DNA of 59,983 nt from Azoarcus taiwanensis (GCF_012910885.1 NZ_WTVM01000007.1:1-59983); one strand, 5' to 3'. Positions 8,681 through 19,117 are shown, counted from the stretch's first letter. Program-made: numbers and translations. The notes: generated from the sequence alone by a model not told the origin.

Positions 8681-11560
8681 TCAGATATCCAGACTCGCCT
8701 GCGCCCCCACATGGCCCGCCTCGCTCGCCCCGCGCTCCACGCCGCTCCAGGCGGTGATCAGCTCGTTGTAGGCGCGAGCGTCTTCGGCCCAGCCCTTGCG
8801 CTCGCACAGGGTATAGAGACGATATGCCAGCGCGCGGATGGGTTCGGCGCGGGCGGGCATGCGGGCGAGCAGGCTGCCTGCGGCGGATTCGCCGTCCTGG
8901 TTGAGCGCGCGGATCATCTGGTGCAGCGCTTCCCACACCGGCACGCGGGTGTCGGTTTCCGGGTTCCAGTCGCGCGGCATCTCGGCCCATTTCAACAGGC
9001 GCAGGTCGCCCTTGCCGGATTCAACCACGCCGGCCTCAGTCAGGCCGGACACGCTGGTGCCCTTGGCGCGGGCGAGCACGTCGGCCTCGCCATACTTGCC
9101 GGTGGCCCAGCCCTGGCCCTCGAACCAGTGCAGGCAGAACTGGGTGTCGTGGTCGAAGTCGTCCTCGGCGAGAAAGCGGTTGATGAGTTGCAACGCGGTG
9201 CGCACGCTCATCGGCTTGCCATCGGCTTCCAGCACCGCCGCGTACTGACTGAAGATCGCCATGCCCGGGCCGATGATGGCCTGCGACAGATCGACCGGCG
9301 CCACGGGGCTGTTGATGCCGCCGCGGGTCATGTCCATCAGCGCCTCGGGCAGCACGGCGTTGAGTTCGCGAATGAACTCGCGGCGACTGACGGTGGCGGC
9401 ACCGGCGTCGCGCTTGCGGCAGACGAGGACGATGCTGGAGGCGAGCGCGTTGGTGCCGCTCGCAATCATTCGACCAGCGCCCTCGGTGCGCACCGGCCAG
9501 GTGCCAGTGAGGGCGAAGCCGGCGCGAATCACGGCGTCGAGGAAGGTCTCCCAGCCAGTACTCGAGGTGCCTGCGTCGCCCTTGGTTTCCGCCTGCTTGA
9601 AGGCGTAGTAGATCGTCACCGGAAAAGTCGGGTGTGCCAATTCCGCCAAGTTGTGGATGGCATGGGTCATACCGTCGAGGAAAAATGACTCTGCCTTTTC
9701 CTTGCTGCCGTGACGGTAAGGCGTCGCGACCAGTTCCTCGGCTTTCGGTACCGCCAGCGTCGCGTAAAGGCCAGGGAAGATCGACCTCAGGCTCTTGCGC
9801 AGCCAAACGTAAAAGAAATCGGATAGGTCGGCGTAACCAATGTTGTCGTAGTACGGTGGATCGGTGGAGACGACTTTCTGGCTACTGATGGTTTGTGTTT
9901 GAGCATCTTGCTGTACGGCGAGGCCAAACCCGCACTTCGGCAAGTCACGAACTGACATTGACCCCTTATCGACCGCAGCCTCCAGGCTTCCGCCCGCGTC
10001 AGCAAATGGGTTCGACTCCGCAAAATCCCAAACCATCGGGATCGCTTGGCGGGCAAAAGTCTCGCGGAACGCCCCCCTGTCATTCATCCATGAGGCAATG
10101 GATGAACCAATGTTCGCAACCTTGCTGATGGCAAAGGCTAAATACACCCCCACCGCCTGCGCATACGCCGTCGCGCCGCTGCCGCCCGCATCCAGCCCTG
10201 TGCCGTCGTCGGCCAATCCTGCGGTCAACGCGTCCTGACGGCAGTTTTCGATGGCCTCCTGCACCAGATCGGAAAAGGTGGTCAGCGCTACCAGTTGGCG
10301 GGGGGTGAAGAGGTCGCCGAATTTGCTCAGCCCATAGTTCAGCGTCCAGAAGTTGCGCGGATCGTCGGGCAACGGGGTTTCCGGCTTCCATTCAGGCTGT
10401 GCCTGACGCGCAATGGCTTCATGCAGTTCAGTCGGCGACAGATAGACCCGGCTGCGCACACCTTCGGCGACGACTGCCATCAGCCGTTGCCCGAGTCGTC
10501 CGGCAACACCTTCCGCCTTGATGTGCTTCGGTTCAATCGGCGTATCCGACAGCAGACATTGGAAGTTCGCGCCACGTCCAAGCTTGGTTCCATCCTTCGC
10601 ACTCTCCGGCGGCGTCCCCACTTTCACCGTGAAACGATAGCCATCCCCCTCGACCACCGGCGCCACATACGCCTCCTTGCCCGCCTTGCTCGACAGCACG
10701 AAGGTCGAGGCCAGCGGCACCTCGGCATGGCTGAAGGCTGGGTTGGGGCTCTTCACCGTGCGCGCCCACAGCCACGCGATCACGGTGAGCTTCTGCCCGA
10801 GCAGCGGCTTCAGGTCCGGGCGTTCGGCGACCATCTCGGCGGTGACTTCGATCTTCGGGTACAGGTGGCCGATGCGCTTTTCCGCCTCCGCCCGCATCCA
10901 GGCGCCGTAGCGGCGCACGTCCTCGGCCAGTCCCTTGGCGCCGGACCAGTCCTCAGAAAGCCTGCCCTGCTTGTCGCCGGGGATGCGCGGTCCCACCGGC
11001 GCACGGCCGGCAAAGCGCGGCGGGATCTCGATCATCGCCTTGTTGATGGTCACCGCCACCGGGTTGAGGTCACTGGCGTAGCTCTCCAGCCCCAGGCGCT
11101 GCGCCTCCAGCGGCAGCGCACCCCCGCCCGCGAAGGGGTCGTGGAAGGCGGGCAGCTTGTCCGGGTTGAAGAGCTCGGCCGCCTGCGGATGGCCCTTGTT
11201 GAGCGCACAGGTCTCGCGCCAGCTCTTCCAGATCTCCTCGCGGGCGCGGGCGAGCACCTCCTCGTTGTTGGTGTTCTCCCACTGCACGAGGTCTTCGATG
11301 ATCTTGAACAGGCGCTCGCGCTCGACGGCCGCCTTTTCCTTGTTCACCCCGCGCCCCAGGTGGCGCTCGTAGCCGGGGTCATTGACCATCTGCGCAAAGA
11401 TCACCGCCCGCGCCGCGGCCAGCGGCCGGCGCGCCCACCACAGGTGCAGCGTGCTGGGGTGACCGTGGCGGATGGACTTCTCGCGCGCCGCGGCGACGTT
11501 GATGGCGTCGAGCGGGAGGGCGACTTCGATGAGCTTTTTGGGGGTTTTGATGGGGGTCAT
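8681..11560 (-). CDS. DUF1156-containing adenine-type DNA methyltransferase
   Basis: A 959-aa protein. The N-terminal DUF1156 region has [14 protein letters not shown] (about 33-46). A SAM-binding motif I, DPFAGGG, lies at 141-147. The catalytic motif DPPYYDN lies at about 567-573 and fits amino-methyltransferases acting on adenine (or cytosine N4). Large inserts separate the motifs, as is usual in this family. The frame stays open about 117 codons upstream, but that part overlaps the NYN gene in another frame. The ATG at 11560 matches the family N-terminus ([16 protein letters not shown]) and has GGAG about 11 bases ahead. It starts 8 bases after the NYN stop, suggesting coupled translation. 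It probably marks host DNA or is the modification arm of the defence system. Confidence 0.9.
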   Translation of the reverse strand: MTPIKTPKKLIEVALPLDAINVAAAREKSIRHGHPSTLHLWWARRPLAAARAVIFAQMVNDPGYERHLGRGVNKEKAAVERERLFKIIEDLVQWENTNNEEVLARAREEIWKSWRETCALNKGHPQAAELFNPDKLPAFHDPFAGGGALPLEAQRLGLESYASDLNPVAVTINKAMIEIPPRFAGRAPVGPRIPGDKQGRLSEDWSGAKGLAEDVRRYGAWMRAEAEKRIGHLYPKIEVTAEMVAERPDLKPLLGQKLTVIAWLWARTVKSPNPAFSHAEVPLASTFVLSSKAGKEAYVAPVVEGDGYRFTVKVGTPPESAKDGTKLGRGANFQCLLSDTPIEPKHIKAEGVAGRLGQRLMAVVAEGVRSRVYLSPTELHEAIARQAQPEWKPETPLPDDPRNFWTLNYGLSKFGDLFTPRQLVALTTFSDLVQEAIENCRQDALTAGLADDGTGLDAGGSGATAYAQAVGVYLAFAISKVANIGSSIASWMNDRGAFRETFARQAIPMVWDFAESNPFADAGGSLEAAVDKGSMSVRDLPKCGFGLAVQQDAQTQTISSQKVVSTDPPYYDNIGYADLSDFFYVWLRKSLRSIFPGLYATLAVPKAEELVATPYRHGSKEKAESFFLDGMTHAIHNLAELAHPTFPVTIYYAFKQAETKGDAGTSSTGWETFLDAVIRAGFALTGTWPVRTEGAGRMIASGTNALASSIVLVCRKRDAGAATVSRREFIRELNAVLPEALMDMTRGGINSPVAPVDLSQAIIGPGMAIFSQYAAVLEADGKPMSVRTALQLINRFLAEDDFDHDTQFCLHWFEGQGWATGKYGEADVLARAKGTSVSGLTEAGVVESGKGDLRLLKWAEMPRDWNPETDTRVPVWEALHQMIRALNQDGESAAGSLLARMPARAEPIRALAYRLYTLCERKGWAEDARAYNELITAWSGVERGASEAGHVGAQASLDI

Positions 11561-11568
11561 GGGGTGCT

Positions 11569-12189
11569 TCAACTCCAGCTCGCCGGGCGGTGCAGAACGA
11601 AGCCGTCCGGCTTGGCAATGTGTTCGGGTAACTGACTGGCACGCAGCTTGTCTTCGCCAATGGCGAGATGGCCGTTGGCGGTTTGCTTGAGTGCCTTGGA
11701 ATGGCGCCGGGGCGGAAAGGCAACGATGACGCGCTTGTTTGCAAATCGCTCGCGCACCCGCCGGATGGGCGTGACCAGATCGCTGTCGCCCGAGATGACG
11801 AGCGCGGTGTCGAAGGCATCGTCGAAAGCGTCGGTCATCAGCTGGATGGCGATATTCACGTCGGTCATCTTTTCTTCGTAGTCGGGCCAGGTGGCATGGC
11901 AGGCCCGGCATTCTCGGACCTTTTCAAGGTAGTGACCGAACTGGCAGCGCACACCTTGCACGGCAAGCGCCTCGAGATAGTCGTTCTGCCGCTTCTGGTC
12001 GGCTACGTTGCGGCCGTTGTCGCGGATGCGGGCGGTAAAGTAATGGGTCGCCACCAGGGTTTGCCCCGGCTTGAGCAGTTGCTGGCCCAGCGCGGCGACA
12101 TCCAGCCAGTAGTAACGCTTGAAACCCGCCTGCTTGAGACCGAAATACAGGTTGAAGCCATCAATGTAGGTGATGACGCGCTGCATCAT
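11569..12189 (-). CDS. NYN-domain (LabA/DUF88-like) putative RNase
   Basis: A 206-aa protein with the NYN/PIN-like fold signature. YIDGFN lies at 8-13, an acidic TDVNIA at 109-114 and SGDSD at 133-137; these carry the metal-binding aspartates of this nuclease group. A CRAC Cys pair at 94-97 and further Cys/His nearby could hold zinc. NYN proteins are generally RNases, but the target here is unknown. It lies between the helicase and methylase genes of the defence operon, after a 211-base gap holding structured repeats, and 8 bases before the methylase start. Two ATGs in tandem (12189, 12186) are equally possible starts. Confidence 0.85.
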   Translation of the reverse strand: MMQRVITYIDGFNLYFGLKQAGFKRYYWLDVAALGQQLLKPGQTLVATHYFTARIRDNGRNVADQKRQNDYLEALAVQGVRCQFGHYLEKVRECRACHATWPDYEEKMTDVNIAIQLMTDAFDDAFDTALVISGDSDLVTPIRRVRERFANKRVIVAFPPRRHSKALKQTANGHLAIGEDKLRASQLPEHIAKPDGFVLHRPASWS

Positions 12190-12257
12190 GCACTGCCCTC
12201 CAGGAAGTCAGCGCGCTTGACAATGCAGGACGGCATGGCCAGAATTGAACCACTAAC

Positions 12258-12383
12258 CCCCCCGGAGATAGCATCTCCGGCCCGACGCCCCGCAAGGGGC
12301 GTCTCTGTTTGTGGAGTTAGTTTGCGCCCCGCCCGGGATCGCATCCCGGGTCCGACGCCTCCCTTGTGGAGGCGTTTCTGTTT
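12258..12383. repeat. Two tandem copies of a two-hairpin element
   Basis: Copy 1 (about 12258-12310) has hairpin a at 12262-12280 (8-bp stem, 3-nt loop) and hairpin b at 12284-12303 (8-bp stem, GCAA loop). Copy 2 (about 12328-12383) has hairpin a at 12332-12350 (8-bp stem) and hairpin b at 12355-12375 (8-bp stem, 5-nt loop). Both copies end in a shared tCTGTTT. The stems differ in sequence between copies yet all remain fully paired, as expected for structure under selection. The pair fills most of the helicase-NYN gap. It could be a REP-like element, an RNA processing or attenuation site, or a small RNA. Confidence 0.75.
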
Positions 12384-12400
12384 CTGGCTCTCACCAAGCT

Positions 12401-15400
12401 TCAAGGCAGAACCTCCGCTGAGGTGGCGCGCGCCAGCAACTGCGCCAAATCCAGATTGATGCTGCTCACCGCCCAGTCGGGCTCTTGCACGAACGGCCGC
12501 CGGACGTAGTACGGACCCTCCACATCGTCGCCATCGGCCAGCACCACCGGCAGGATGAACTTGTCGGCCTGGTTGAGCCCGTAGAGGATCTCGTTGCGGG
12601 TGACGGTGATGGTGGTGGCGCCTTTTGCCCGGCCCTTGACCTCGATGTGACGGGCGGGCGGCAGGCGGCCATCGACTGACTTGGGCAGACTGGTGACGTC
12701 CCAGCCGCACTTCTGCGCGGACACGTCGATGACCTCATGCCCGAGGGCGCGCTCGGCATTCATCACCGCCTGCATGGCAATGGCCTCGATGCGGGCGCGG
12801 GCGGCGGCGTCTGCGCTCCAGCCGGGTTCGCCACGACGCTGAAGCAACAGCCCCTGCGGGATGACCAGCGCGCCGCCAACCACGGTGGGTGTGCTGGAAA
12901 TGACATGGCGCATGGCCTGCAGCTCGGCGGTGCGAGTCTGCAGCCGGGCGGATAGCTCGTCCAGGGTACGCAGGGCGTTGTCGTAGTTGAGGCGCGGCTG
13001 CTTGCCGGCGGCGACGTCGTCCTTGAGCTTGATCGAGCGGTCCTGCCAGTAGTTGATTTCCTTTACCAGCCGCTCATGCACTGCGGCGAGCGTCTTGTCG
13101 ACCTGCTGCACGCGGCGGGCGCGGACTTCCTCGAAGTGCTCGGGCACGAGATGGGTGGAGGCGTGGGCGAGCGCCCGCTGTTCGAGTTGGTTGGCGTGGC
13201 CGGTGGCGACCCAGGGGGCGTCGAGCACGTCGCGGATGCGGGCGAGATCGTCGGCGGCGATGGGTTCAAGATCGAGGTGTGGCGCCCAGCCGGCATGGAT
13301 GGCCTCGCCTGCAGGGTCGATCTCCACGAACTGCATGCGGCGCGACACGATACGGTTTTGGTCCGCGCCTTCCTTCACCGCGTGATCGACGATGAACATC
13401 AGCCGCGGCGTGAGCCCCATGTCTGCCGGATCGACCAGCACCGCACCTTGCTTGAGCTTGTTGCGATGCTGTTCCAGCACGATGTCGGTGACGGACTGCA
13501 TGAGCGGGTGGCCAGGGTGGAGGAGGCTCGCCATCTTGGCCTCCACCCGGCCGGGCACGCGAACGTGGTCCTTCTCGAAGCAGACGCGCTCGTAGCGGCG
13601 CAGCACCGGCTCGTTGTAGCGCCTGTCCCTGCCGGCGATCTGGCGGTCGCGTTCGCGGATGATGGCCGGCACATGGGTGATCTCGGCGCGGCCGGCTTCG
13701 CGCGGTCGCAGTTCGCCCCCGAGCGACTGGAATGCCTGATTGAAGAAGGCGCGGATGAAATAAGGCTGCAGCTTGCGGGCTTCGGCCTTTTCCATCTCTT
13801 CCTTCACCGCGTAGAGGCGCTGCGGGTCCATGACCTCTTCACACAGCGCGTTGCGGCGGATGATGGTCTGCAGGTGGTCGGTATCGAGGGCGCCTTCGAT
13901 CTTGCGGAAGAGCTCGGCTTTGCGCGCGGGGTCTTCGCCGTACTTGATGGCCTCGATGAGTAGCTCGCGCAGACTCTTTTCCTCGAACACTTCACCGAGG
14001 ATGTCGAACACCCGCCCGCCCAGGGCCTTGCGCTCGACTTCGAGCTTGTCGAACAGGCGCTGGAAGACGTCGCCTTCACGCGTTTCATTGGCGACCATGT
14101 TCCACAGGTGGCAGATCTCGGTCTGGCCGATGCGGTGGATGCGGCCGAAGCGCTGCTCGATTCGGTTGGGGTTCCAGGGCAGGTCGTAGTTGACCATCAG
14201 ATTGGCGTTCTGCAGGTTCACGCCTTCGCCGGCCGCGTCCGTGGCGATGAGCACGCGCACCACCGGGTCGTTGCGAAAGAGCTCCTGCACCTTGCGCCGG
14301 TCCTCGCGCTTGACGCCACCGTGGATGAGCACCACCGCCTCTTCGCTGCCAAGCACGCCGCGGATCTTTACGGCGAGGTAGTTGAGGGTGTCGCGGTGTT
14401 CGGTGAAGACGATGAGCTTGCGCTGCCGGCCGTCGGCGTCGTGCATCTCGGGCGTGTCCTGCAACAGGCGCGAGAGTTCGTCCCACTTGCGATCCTGGCC
14501 GGAATGCACCACTTGGCGGGCCTGTTCTTCGAGCCCTTCGAGGATGACGATCTCGGCCTGCAGCTCTACGATGGTGCGCGCGGCAGTGGCCTGATCGACG
14601 ACGGATTCCTCGAACTCCTCGTAGTCTTCCGGGGTGAGGTTGTCGGGCGCGTCCCAGATATCGTCGCCGGCGCCATTGGCGAACACGCTGTCCGCCAGCA
14701 CTTCACCGCGCTGGCGCAGCTTCTCTTCCTCGACCCGACGCTGCAGCTTGGCCCGACGACGGCGCAGTGACTGATAGATGGCTTCCGGGCTGGAAGCCAG
14801 CCGGCGCTGAAGCGCAGTGAGCGCGAAACCGACCGTACCGCGGCGCGCGCCGTCTTCGAGTTGGTCGGCGCGGTTCATCTCCGTCTTCACGTAATCCGTG
14901 ACTGCGGTGTACAGCGCTGCCTCCAGATCCGAGAGGCGGTAATTCACCGTGTAGGCTCGCCGTTCCGGGAAGAGCTTGGTGCCGTCAAAGCGCAGCATCT
15001 CCTCCTTGACCATGCGGCGCATGAGATCGGACACATCCACTTTGTGGGCGCCATCGCGGAACTTGCCGTAGAAGCGATCGGAATCCAGCAGCGACAGGAA
15101 AAGCTGGAAGTCCTCTTCCTTGCCGTTGTGCGGCGTCGCCGTCATCAGCAGGAAATGCCGGGCGATGCCACCGAGCAGTTCGCCGAGCTGAAAGCGCTTA
15201 GTCTTGTTGATCTTGTTGCCAAAGTAGCTCGCCGAGAGCTTGTGCGCTTCATCGACCACCACCAGATCCCAGCGGGTGAGTTCAAGTTTGGCGAGCAGGT
15301 CCTCGTTGCGCGAGAGCTGATCGACTCGGGCTACGAGCAGGTCCGTGTCCTCGAACGGGTTGCCGCTGGCGCTGTTCTCGACGAGGTCGCGACCGAAGAT

Positions 15401-15940
15401 GCGGAACTCCAGCCCGAACTTCTCGCGCATCTCGTCCTGCCACTGCTCGACCAGGCTACCCGGCGCGACGATGAGCACGCGGCGGGCGTCGGCGCGCATC
15501 AGGAGCTCGCGAATGAAGAGGCCGGCCATGATGGTTTTGCCCGCGCCAGGGTCGTCCGCCAGCACGTAGCGCAGCGGCTGGCGCGGCAACATGGATTCGT
15601 AGACGGCGGTGATCTGGTGCGGCAGAGGTTCGACGTTCGACGTATGCACCGCCATCATCGGGTCGAACAGATGGGCTAGGTTGATGCGCCACGCCTCTGC
15701 CGCGAGTTTGAAGGCTTCCCCCGGTGCATCGAAGGCCCACGGGCGCCCCTCTTCGGCCAGCGCCAGCAATGCTTCGTCGCTGCGAAACACCATGCGCTCG
15801 CCCAAGCGGCCATCAGGGGTCTTGTAGACGACGGTGAGCGCTTCTGTGCCAACCGGCTCAACGGCGATGACGCGAACGATCTGGCCCGGTTCGATCCCGG
15901 CAAGCGCGGCGTCTTTCCTGACCTCTTCGAGTCTGAGCAT
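12401..15940 (-). CDS. SNF2-type helicase with C-terminal DUF3883
   Basis: A 1179-aa superfamily 2 helicase of the SNF2/RapA kind. Walker A DDPGAGKT is at 129-136 and DEAH at 230-233. The second RecA-like half has [14 protein letters not shown] and the closing motif [10 protein letters not shown]. The last ~110 residues match DUF3883: GWDVTSLP (about 1079-1086) and HIEVKGR (about 1098-1104), a layout like the D/E-x-K core of restriction-endonuclease folds. Such helicases accompany DUF1156 methylases and DUF499 ATPases and probably move along or remodel DNA. It is the first gene of the seven-gene minus-strand cluster. The helicase call is firm; the system role is inferred. Confidence 0.93.
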   Translation of the reverse strand: MLRLEEVRKDAALAGIEPGQIVRVIAVEPVGTEALTVVYKTPDGRLGERMVFRSDEALLALAEEGRPWAFDAPGEAFKLAAEAWRINLAHLFDPMMAVHTSNVEPLPHQITAVYESMLPRQPLRYVLADDPGAGKTIMAGLFIRELLMRADARRVLIVAPGSLVEQWQDEMREKFGLEFRIFGRDLVENSASGNPFEDTDLLVARVDQLSRNEDLLAKLELTRWDLVVVDEAHKLSASYFGNKINKTKRFQLGELLGGIARHFLLMTATPHNGKEEDFQLFLSLLDSDRFYGKFRDGAHKVDVSDLMRRMVKEEMLRFDGTKLFPERRAYTVNYRLSDLEAALYTAVTDYVKTEMNRADQLEDGARRGTVGFALTALQRRLASSPEAIYQSLRRRRAKLQRRVEEEKLRQRGEVLADSVFANGAGDDIWDAPDNLTPEDYEEFEESVVDQATAARTIVELQAEIVILEGLEEQARQVVHSGQDRKWDELSRLLQDTPEMHDADGRQRKLIVFTEHRDTLNYLAVKIRGVLGSEEAVVLIHGGVKREDRRKVQELFRNDPVVRVLIATDAAGEGVNLQNANLMVNYDLPWNPNRIEQRFGRIHRIGQTEICHLWNMVANETREGDVFQRLFDKLEVERKALGGRVFDILGEVFEEKSLRELLIEAIKYGEDPARKAELFRKIEGALDTDHLQTIIRRNALCEEVMDPQRLYAVKEEMEKAEARKLQPYFIRAFFNQAFQSLGGELRPREAGRAEITHVPAIIRERDRQIAGRDRRYNEPVLRRYERVCFEKDHVRVPGRVEAKMASLLHPGHPLMQSVTDIVLEQHRNKLKQGAVLVDPADMGLTPRLMFIVDHAVKEGADQNRIVSRRMQFVEIDPAGEAIHAGWAPHLDLEPIAADDLARIRDVLDAPWVATGHANQLEQRALAHASTHLVPEHFEEVRARRVQQVDKTLAAVHERLVKEINYWQDRSIKLKDDVAAGKQPRLNYDNALRTLDELSARLQTRTAELQAMRHVISSTPTVVGGALVIPQGLLLQRRGEPGWSADAAARARIEAIAMQAVMNAERALGHEVIDVSAQKCGWDVTSLPKSVDGRLPPARHIEVKGRAKGATTITVTRNEILYGLNQADKFILPVVLADGDDVEGPYYVRRPFVQEPDWAVSSINLDLAQLLARATSAEVLP

Positions 15941-16086
15941 GGGTATCCGGGTTCAACAGCAGGCAAATTGGGGATTATGCCAGCCAGCCAACCTATCGGG
16001 CCGGCACGATCGCACATTGTCATTGTGCCGACCCCACAGGCTTACTGAAGGCGCCACCTGCCAGCCGGTGGCACTCAGCTGTCGGA
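15941..16086. promoter_or_regulatory. Leader region of the defence operon
   Basis: This 146-base gap lies between the HTH gene and the helicase start. It holds a 6-bp GCCACC/GGTGGC stem near 16048-16067, which could end the HTH transcript. A short inverted pair GCACA/TGTGC around 16012-16028 could bind a regulator. No convincing -35/-10 pair was found, so the promoter is unplaced. Confidence 0.3.
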
Positions 16087-16359
16087 TCAGCTGACTTTCC
16101 GCGGGCGCCCGACTTTCGGCCTGGTGACGACTTCAACGCCGCCAGCGGCAATAGTAGTCATCGGATCGACAGGCCACTTCGCGAACTGTGCAAGCACGAC
16201 TGTTCGCGAATAGCGTGGCATATCGCCAACCATGACGTAGGGAAAGATCGGCTCTCCACGCTGCCGCGCGCGCCGAATAGTTCGAACATCCACTTCCAGA
16301 AGAACCGCCAGTTCGACCTCGGAAAGAATTTCTTTCGGCTCCTCTACTCTTGCCGGCAT
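16087..16359 (-). CDS. Small helix-turn-helix protein, excisionase/regulator type
   Basis: A 90-aa protein. LSEVELAVLLEVDVRTIRRA followed by a Lys/Arg-poor turn and PRYSR looks like a MerR/excisionase-type helix-turn-helix. The C-terminus ends GRPRK, an AT-hook-like tail. The frame runs back to 16509, but GGAGG (16367-16371) sits 7 bases before the ATG at 16359, so the shorter form is preferred. The location beside an integrase module and directly upstream of the defence operon fits either a recombination directionality factor or a regulator of the island. Which of these applies cannot be told from sequence. Confidence 0.6.
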   Translation of the reverse strand: MPARVEEPKEILSEVELAVLLEVDVRTIRRARQRGEPIFPYVMVGDMPRYSRTVVLAQFAKWPVDPMTTIAAGGVEVVTRPKVGRPRKVS

Positions 16360-16582
16360 CTCGAAACCTCCAACAGACACAGATACCGGAATTCTATTTC
16401 GACACTTTTCCCTTTGAAAAGCTTTGTAAGCGTCGTCAACCAGAATATCTACCCGTCTACTGAATTGATTCAATAGCCAGATTTTAGCTACCAAATCTTT
16501 ACTGAGCACAGTGCTATAGGGTTGAATTAAGAAGAGAGGTCAAATAGCCCAAGGGCGTTTAATCGTTTATTTAATCAAATCA
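16360..16582. promoter_or_regulatory. A/T-rich divergent intergenic region
   Basis: This region lies between the HTH gene (minus) and the Rep-like gene (plus). It is clearly more A/T-rich than the flanking defence operon, with several TTTAAT/ATTTAA-like stretches around 16555-16580 suitable for promoters in both directions. An open frame across 16360-16509 could extend the HTH protein by 50 residues, but it lacks a ribosome site. No individual promoter is claimed. Confidence 0.35.
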
Positions 16583-17998
16583 ATGGGCGAATCAATCAAT
16601 CGAGCCGGATCTGCAGTTTGCGATCTTTCACCCGGCGTCGCCGAGCGACTCGCTGAGGCCGCCAGAAAGCATCGTCGGGGATCGAGCGGCACCCTTGATT
16701 CAATCAGTGAAATCCATGCATTTCATCCGAAAATTGTTGAGAAGATTCAACGCCATCACGAAGGCAAGAAGTTCTCTCGCCAGCACATGGCATCTTACTG
16801 GAACCGCCTATTGCGTCATGACCGTGCGCTTTGGAGCTGCCACAAACTCAAAACTTCGACCAAGTTGACAACAGCAGAGCAGCGACTTGAGTCGGACAGA
16901 AGATCAAGAGATGAAATGTTCGGCAATGTGCAGCGACGGAGAAATAGTAGAAGAACACGGAAGATCAACGAGCTCATTCGTGTTGCAGCGCCGGCTATCG
17001 ATGCCGGCCGACCTGTCTACTTCGTAACAATCACGCCAGGCGGGCCGCCGTCAGCTGCTCTTTCGCTGATTGATGCAGCGCTCAATGCAGCACGTCGACA
17101 ATCAATCGCGTTCAGCGGGCTCATCGAAGTGGAGAAATCCGGTGCTCTTTCATTCCACGGGATTGCATTTTCCACAAACCTTGAAAATCCGTCACGAGTC
17201 CGCGAAACAAAGAGGGCGTTCGCGGAGGGTCTTATATCCAAAAATTTTCCGCGAGCAGTTCGAGGGCCGGCGATCGACGTAAGACGAATCTCGACTGGCG
17301 CTTCACTCGTTAAGCGCGCGCGTTACACGTATAAGTCATACGGAACGCCATGGAATGAAGCTCGCCGCCTCGGGCTCGGACAGCGAACACTCTTTCGATC
17401 CTGCAATTGGCGATCTCAATCCAGGAAGAACATTGTCGTCTTGGAGCCAACTCAATTACTGCGCCCGAGCCTAGAAAGCAATAACTCAACGCGTGCGTCG
17501 ATTCCGTCACACTTGCTTCATACCGCCGGGAATAAACCTGAGGGTATCAAGCCGTACGTTTTGTCCGGCAACATAGACTTCGAATACGGTCAGCCCTTTA
17601 CGACTGACTCTGCGTTGTCCGCTTCGAACCCAAAAAACTCTAAATTCAAAACAGGTAAAGCAAAGCCAAGGCGGATTCATGCAAGCGCATTCTACGCATC
17701 GAAATGCCTTGCAGCACTTATCATTTTATTCAAGTCAATATATAGGGGTCTGCTCCGACATCTTTTAGCCCCAAGAATATCGCTTGAGACTCTCGGCTCA
17801 GAGTTTTCAGTTGAATCCGATCAAAAGCGCTCAAGTCCCGCTGGCGCTTGGGCGCCAACGGGATCCGTGCCACCTCGTTCCAGAGGCCCACCCAGCTCGA
17901 CAGCCTCTCCTCGTATAGCCACTCATTGGGTTTGCCGCGTCGCTACCGGTGAAATCCCTACGTCATTGCATCGGCTACACTCATCGCAATGTCTATGA
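16583..17998 (+). CDS. Possible HUH-type replication initiator-like protein
   Basis: A 471-aa protein without a clear family match. Three segments recall rolling-circle Rep/relaxase motifs in the right order. YFVTITP (146-152) resembles motif 1. SGALSFHGIAFS (186-197) resembles the HxH metal motif with the first His replaced by Ser. ARYTYKSYG (246-254) resembles the Tyr/Lys motif 3. The first ~130 residues are basic and the last ~60 are Ser/Pro-rich and probably disordered. The 3' end overlaps the integrase gene by 6 bases on the opposite strand. Codon use is more A/T-rich than in the core genes, which suggests transfer. It may initiate replication or transfer of the mobile element. Confidence 0.4.
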   Translation: MGESINRAGSAVCDLSPGVAERLAEAARKHRRGSSGTLDSISEIHAFHPKIVEKIQRHHEGKKFSRQHMASYWNRLLRHDRALWSCHKLKTSTKLTTAEQRLESDRRSRDEMFGNVQRRRNSRRTRKINELIRVAAPAIDAGRPVYFVTITPGGPPSAALSLIDAALNAARRQSIAFSGLIEVEKSGALSFHGIAFSTNLENPSRVRETKRAFAEGLISKNFPRAVRGPAIDVRRISTGASLVKRARYTYKSYGTPWNEARRLGLGQRTLFRSCNWRSQSRKNIVVLEPTQLLRPSLESNNSTRASIPSHLLHTAGNKPEGIKPYVLSGNIDFEYGQPFTTDSALSASNPKNSKFKTGKAKPRRIHASAFYASKCLAALIILFKSIYRGLLRHLLAPRISLETLGSEFSVESDQKRSSPAGAWAPTGSVPPRSRGPPSSTASPRIATHWVCRVATGEIPTSLHRLHSSQCL

Positions 17999-19117
17999 CG
18001 GCTGTTCCGCAAGGCGAGCTCCCAGAAGTTTGGCGACATCTTTCGCGGTTGGATGCGTATAGCGCTTCAATGACTCCCAGTCGCGATGACCCGTCACGAC
18101 CGCGACGTGCGCAATGTTGCCCAAGCGCGCGAGCGCATCAGTTGCAGCCATGTGCCGCAGATCATGCCAGCGGAAATGACGTGTTCCCGCTTTCTCCCGG
18201 ACTCGTCTGAATGCCGACTTGAGGGCTTCATACGTAATCGGGAACACCTTGTGTCGCAGGGCAGGATCGACCGCTCGTGGCACACTTCGCAGAATCTCGA
18301 GCGCTTCCGCAGAAAGCGGTGTCTCTCGCTCTTCACCGTTTTTCGTGCCGCGGGTTGTTCTCTTTCCCTTGCTATCCGGCAAATCATCAACGCGTTGAAC
18401 CCGGAGCACCGCATTTTCGAAGTCCACGTCAGTCCACTCCAGGGCGAGAAGCTCGGCTTTACGCAACGCAGTCGCTGCAGAAAATGCGAAAGCGTGAGAC
18501 AGCCAAGGATTGCGCCGGGGATTGCTGGCATTGACTTCACATTGCTCGATAAAGCGTTCTCGCTCCGACACCCCCAGCAGATTACCAACTTCTGGGTCCT
18601 TTTTCGGCAATGATTTGATCGCAGAGCGAACTGGATTGTGAAGAATCGCGCCCGCTTCGATCAAACGATTGAACGCAGCACGCAACAGATTGAGTTCGCG
18701 CTTCACAGTTGAGCGGGCAACGCCGTCGTTCAGCCGGGCTTTCTTGTAGTTCAGGAAATCCCGGTCTGTGAGTTGCTTCACGACGATGTCGCCGATCGGT
18801 CGAGGGCTTTGCTGCCCAACATCGATGCTCACGATCTTGCGCACACGTGCGTCATGTGCGAGTGCAGAGCCTCGCGTGCGAATGTCGAGTTCGTCTTTCT
18901 GTTGCTCGAGCAACTCACGCAACGTGAGCTTGGCCTGCTCTCCGCTCCGCTGCGGCGGTCGGTTCAAGAGCTTGAGCTCGGCTGTTCTATGTTCGCGCCA
19001 GCTCTTGGCTTCGGCGAGTGTGTTGAAGGTTGCACTGTCGCGATGTCCGTTGACACAGACTTCCGCACGCCAGGCGTTTCCCCGCGGCTGAATACCAGGA
19101 TGTTTCCGTTTCGTCAT
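17993..19117 (-). CDS. int: Tyrosine-type site-specific integrase
   Basis: A 374-aa protein with the full integrase layout: an N-terminal Arm-type region (GNAWRAEVCVNGHRDSATF), a SAM-like core-binding domain and a C-terminal catalytic domain. The catalytic boxes are visible as ALRKAELLAL (first Arg), HDLRH (His-x-x-Arg), GHRDW (His) and LKRYTH (nucleophilic Tyr near 358). The gene reads away from tRNA-Arg, whose 3' end is 211 bases upstream. This is the usual position for an integrase that recombines at the tRNA gene. It would insert and excise the element that includes the neighbouring HTH and Rep-like genes and possibly the defence operon. Confidence 0.93.
   Translation of the reverse strand: MTKRKHPGIQPRGNAWRAEVCVNGHRDSATFNTLAEAKSWREHRTAELKLLNRPPQRSGEQAKLTLRELLEQQKDELDIRTRGSALAHDARVRKIVSIDVGQQSPRPIGDIVVKQLTDRDFLNYKKARLNDGVARSTVKRELNLLRAAFNRLIEAGAILHNPVRSAIKSLPKKDPEVGNLLGVSERERFIEQCEVNASNPRRNPWLSHAFAFSAATALRKAELLALEWTDVDFENAVLRVQRVDDLPDSKGKRTTRGTKNGEERETPLSAEALEILRSVPRAVDPALRHKVFPITYEALKSAFRRVREKAGTRHFRWHDLRHMAATDALARLGNIAHVAVVTGHRDWESLKRYTHPTAKDVAKLLGARLAEQPS

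Noticed and set aside
11561-11911. N-terminal extension of the DUF1156 methylase
   Set aside because: The extra 117 codons overlap the NYN gene in another frame and look like Arg/His/Pro-rich shadow sequence. The family N-terminus begins at 11560.
12251-12320. Integron attC-like site (CTAAC ... GTTAG around a hairpin)
   Set aside because: The outer pairs do not fit the RYYYAAC/GTTRRRY core sites and there is no integron integrase. The tandem two-hairpin repeat explains the sequence better.
12422-12436. Possible second copy of the tRNA-Arg 3' end (TGGCGCGC)
   Set aside because: Only 8 bases match and they lie inside the end of the helicase gene, which is too short for an attachment repeat.
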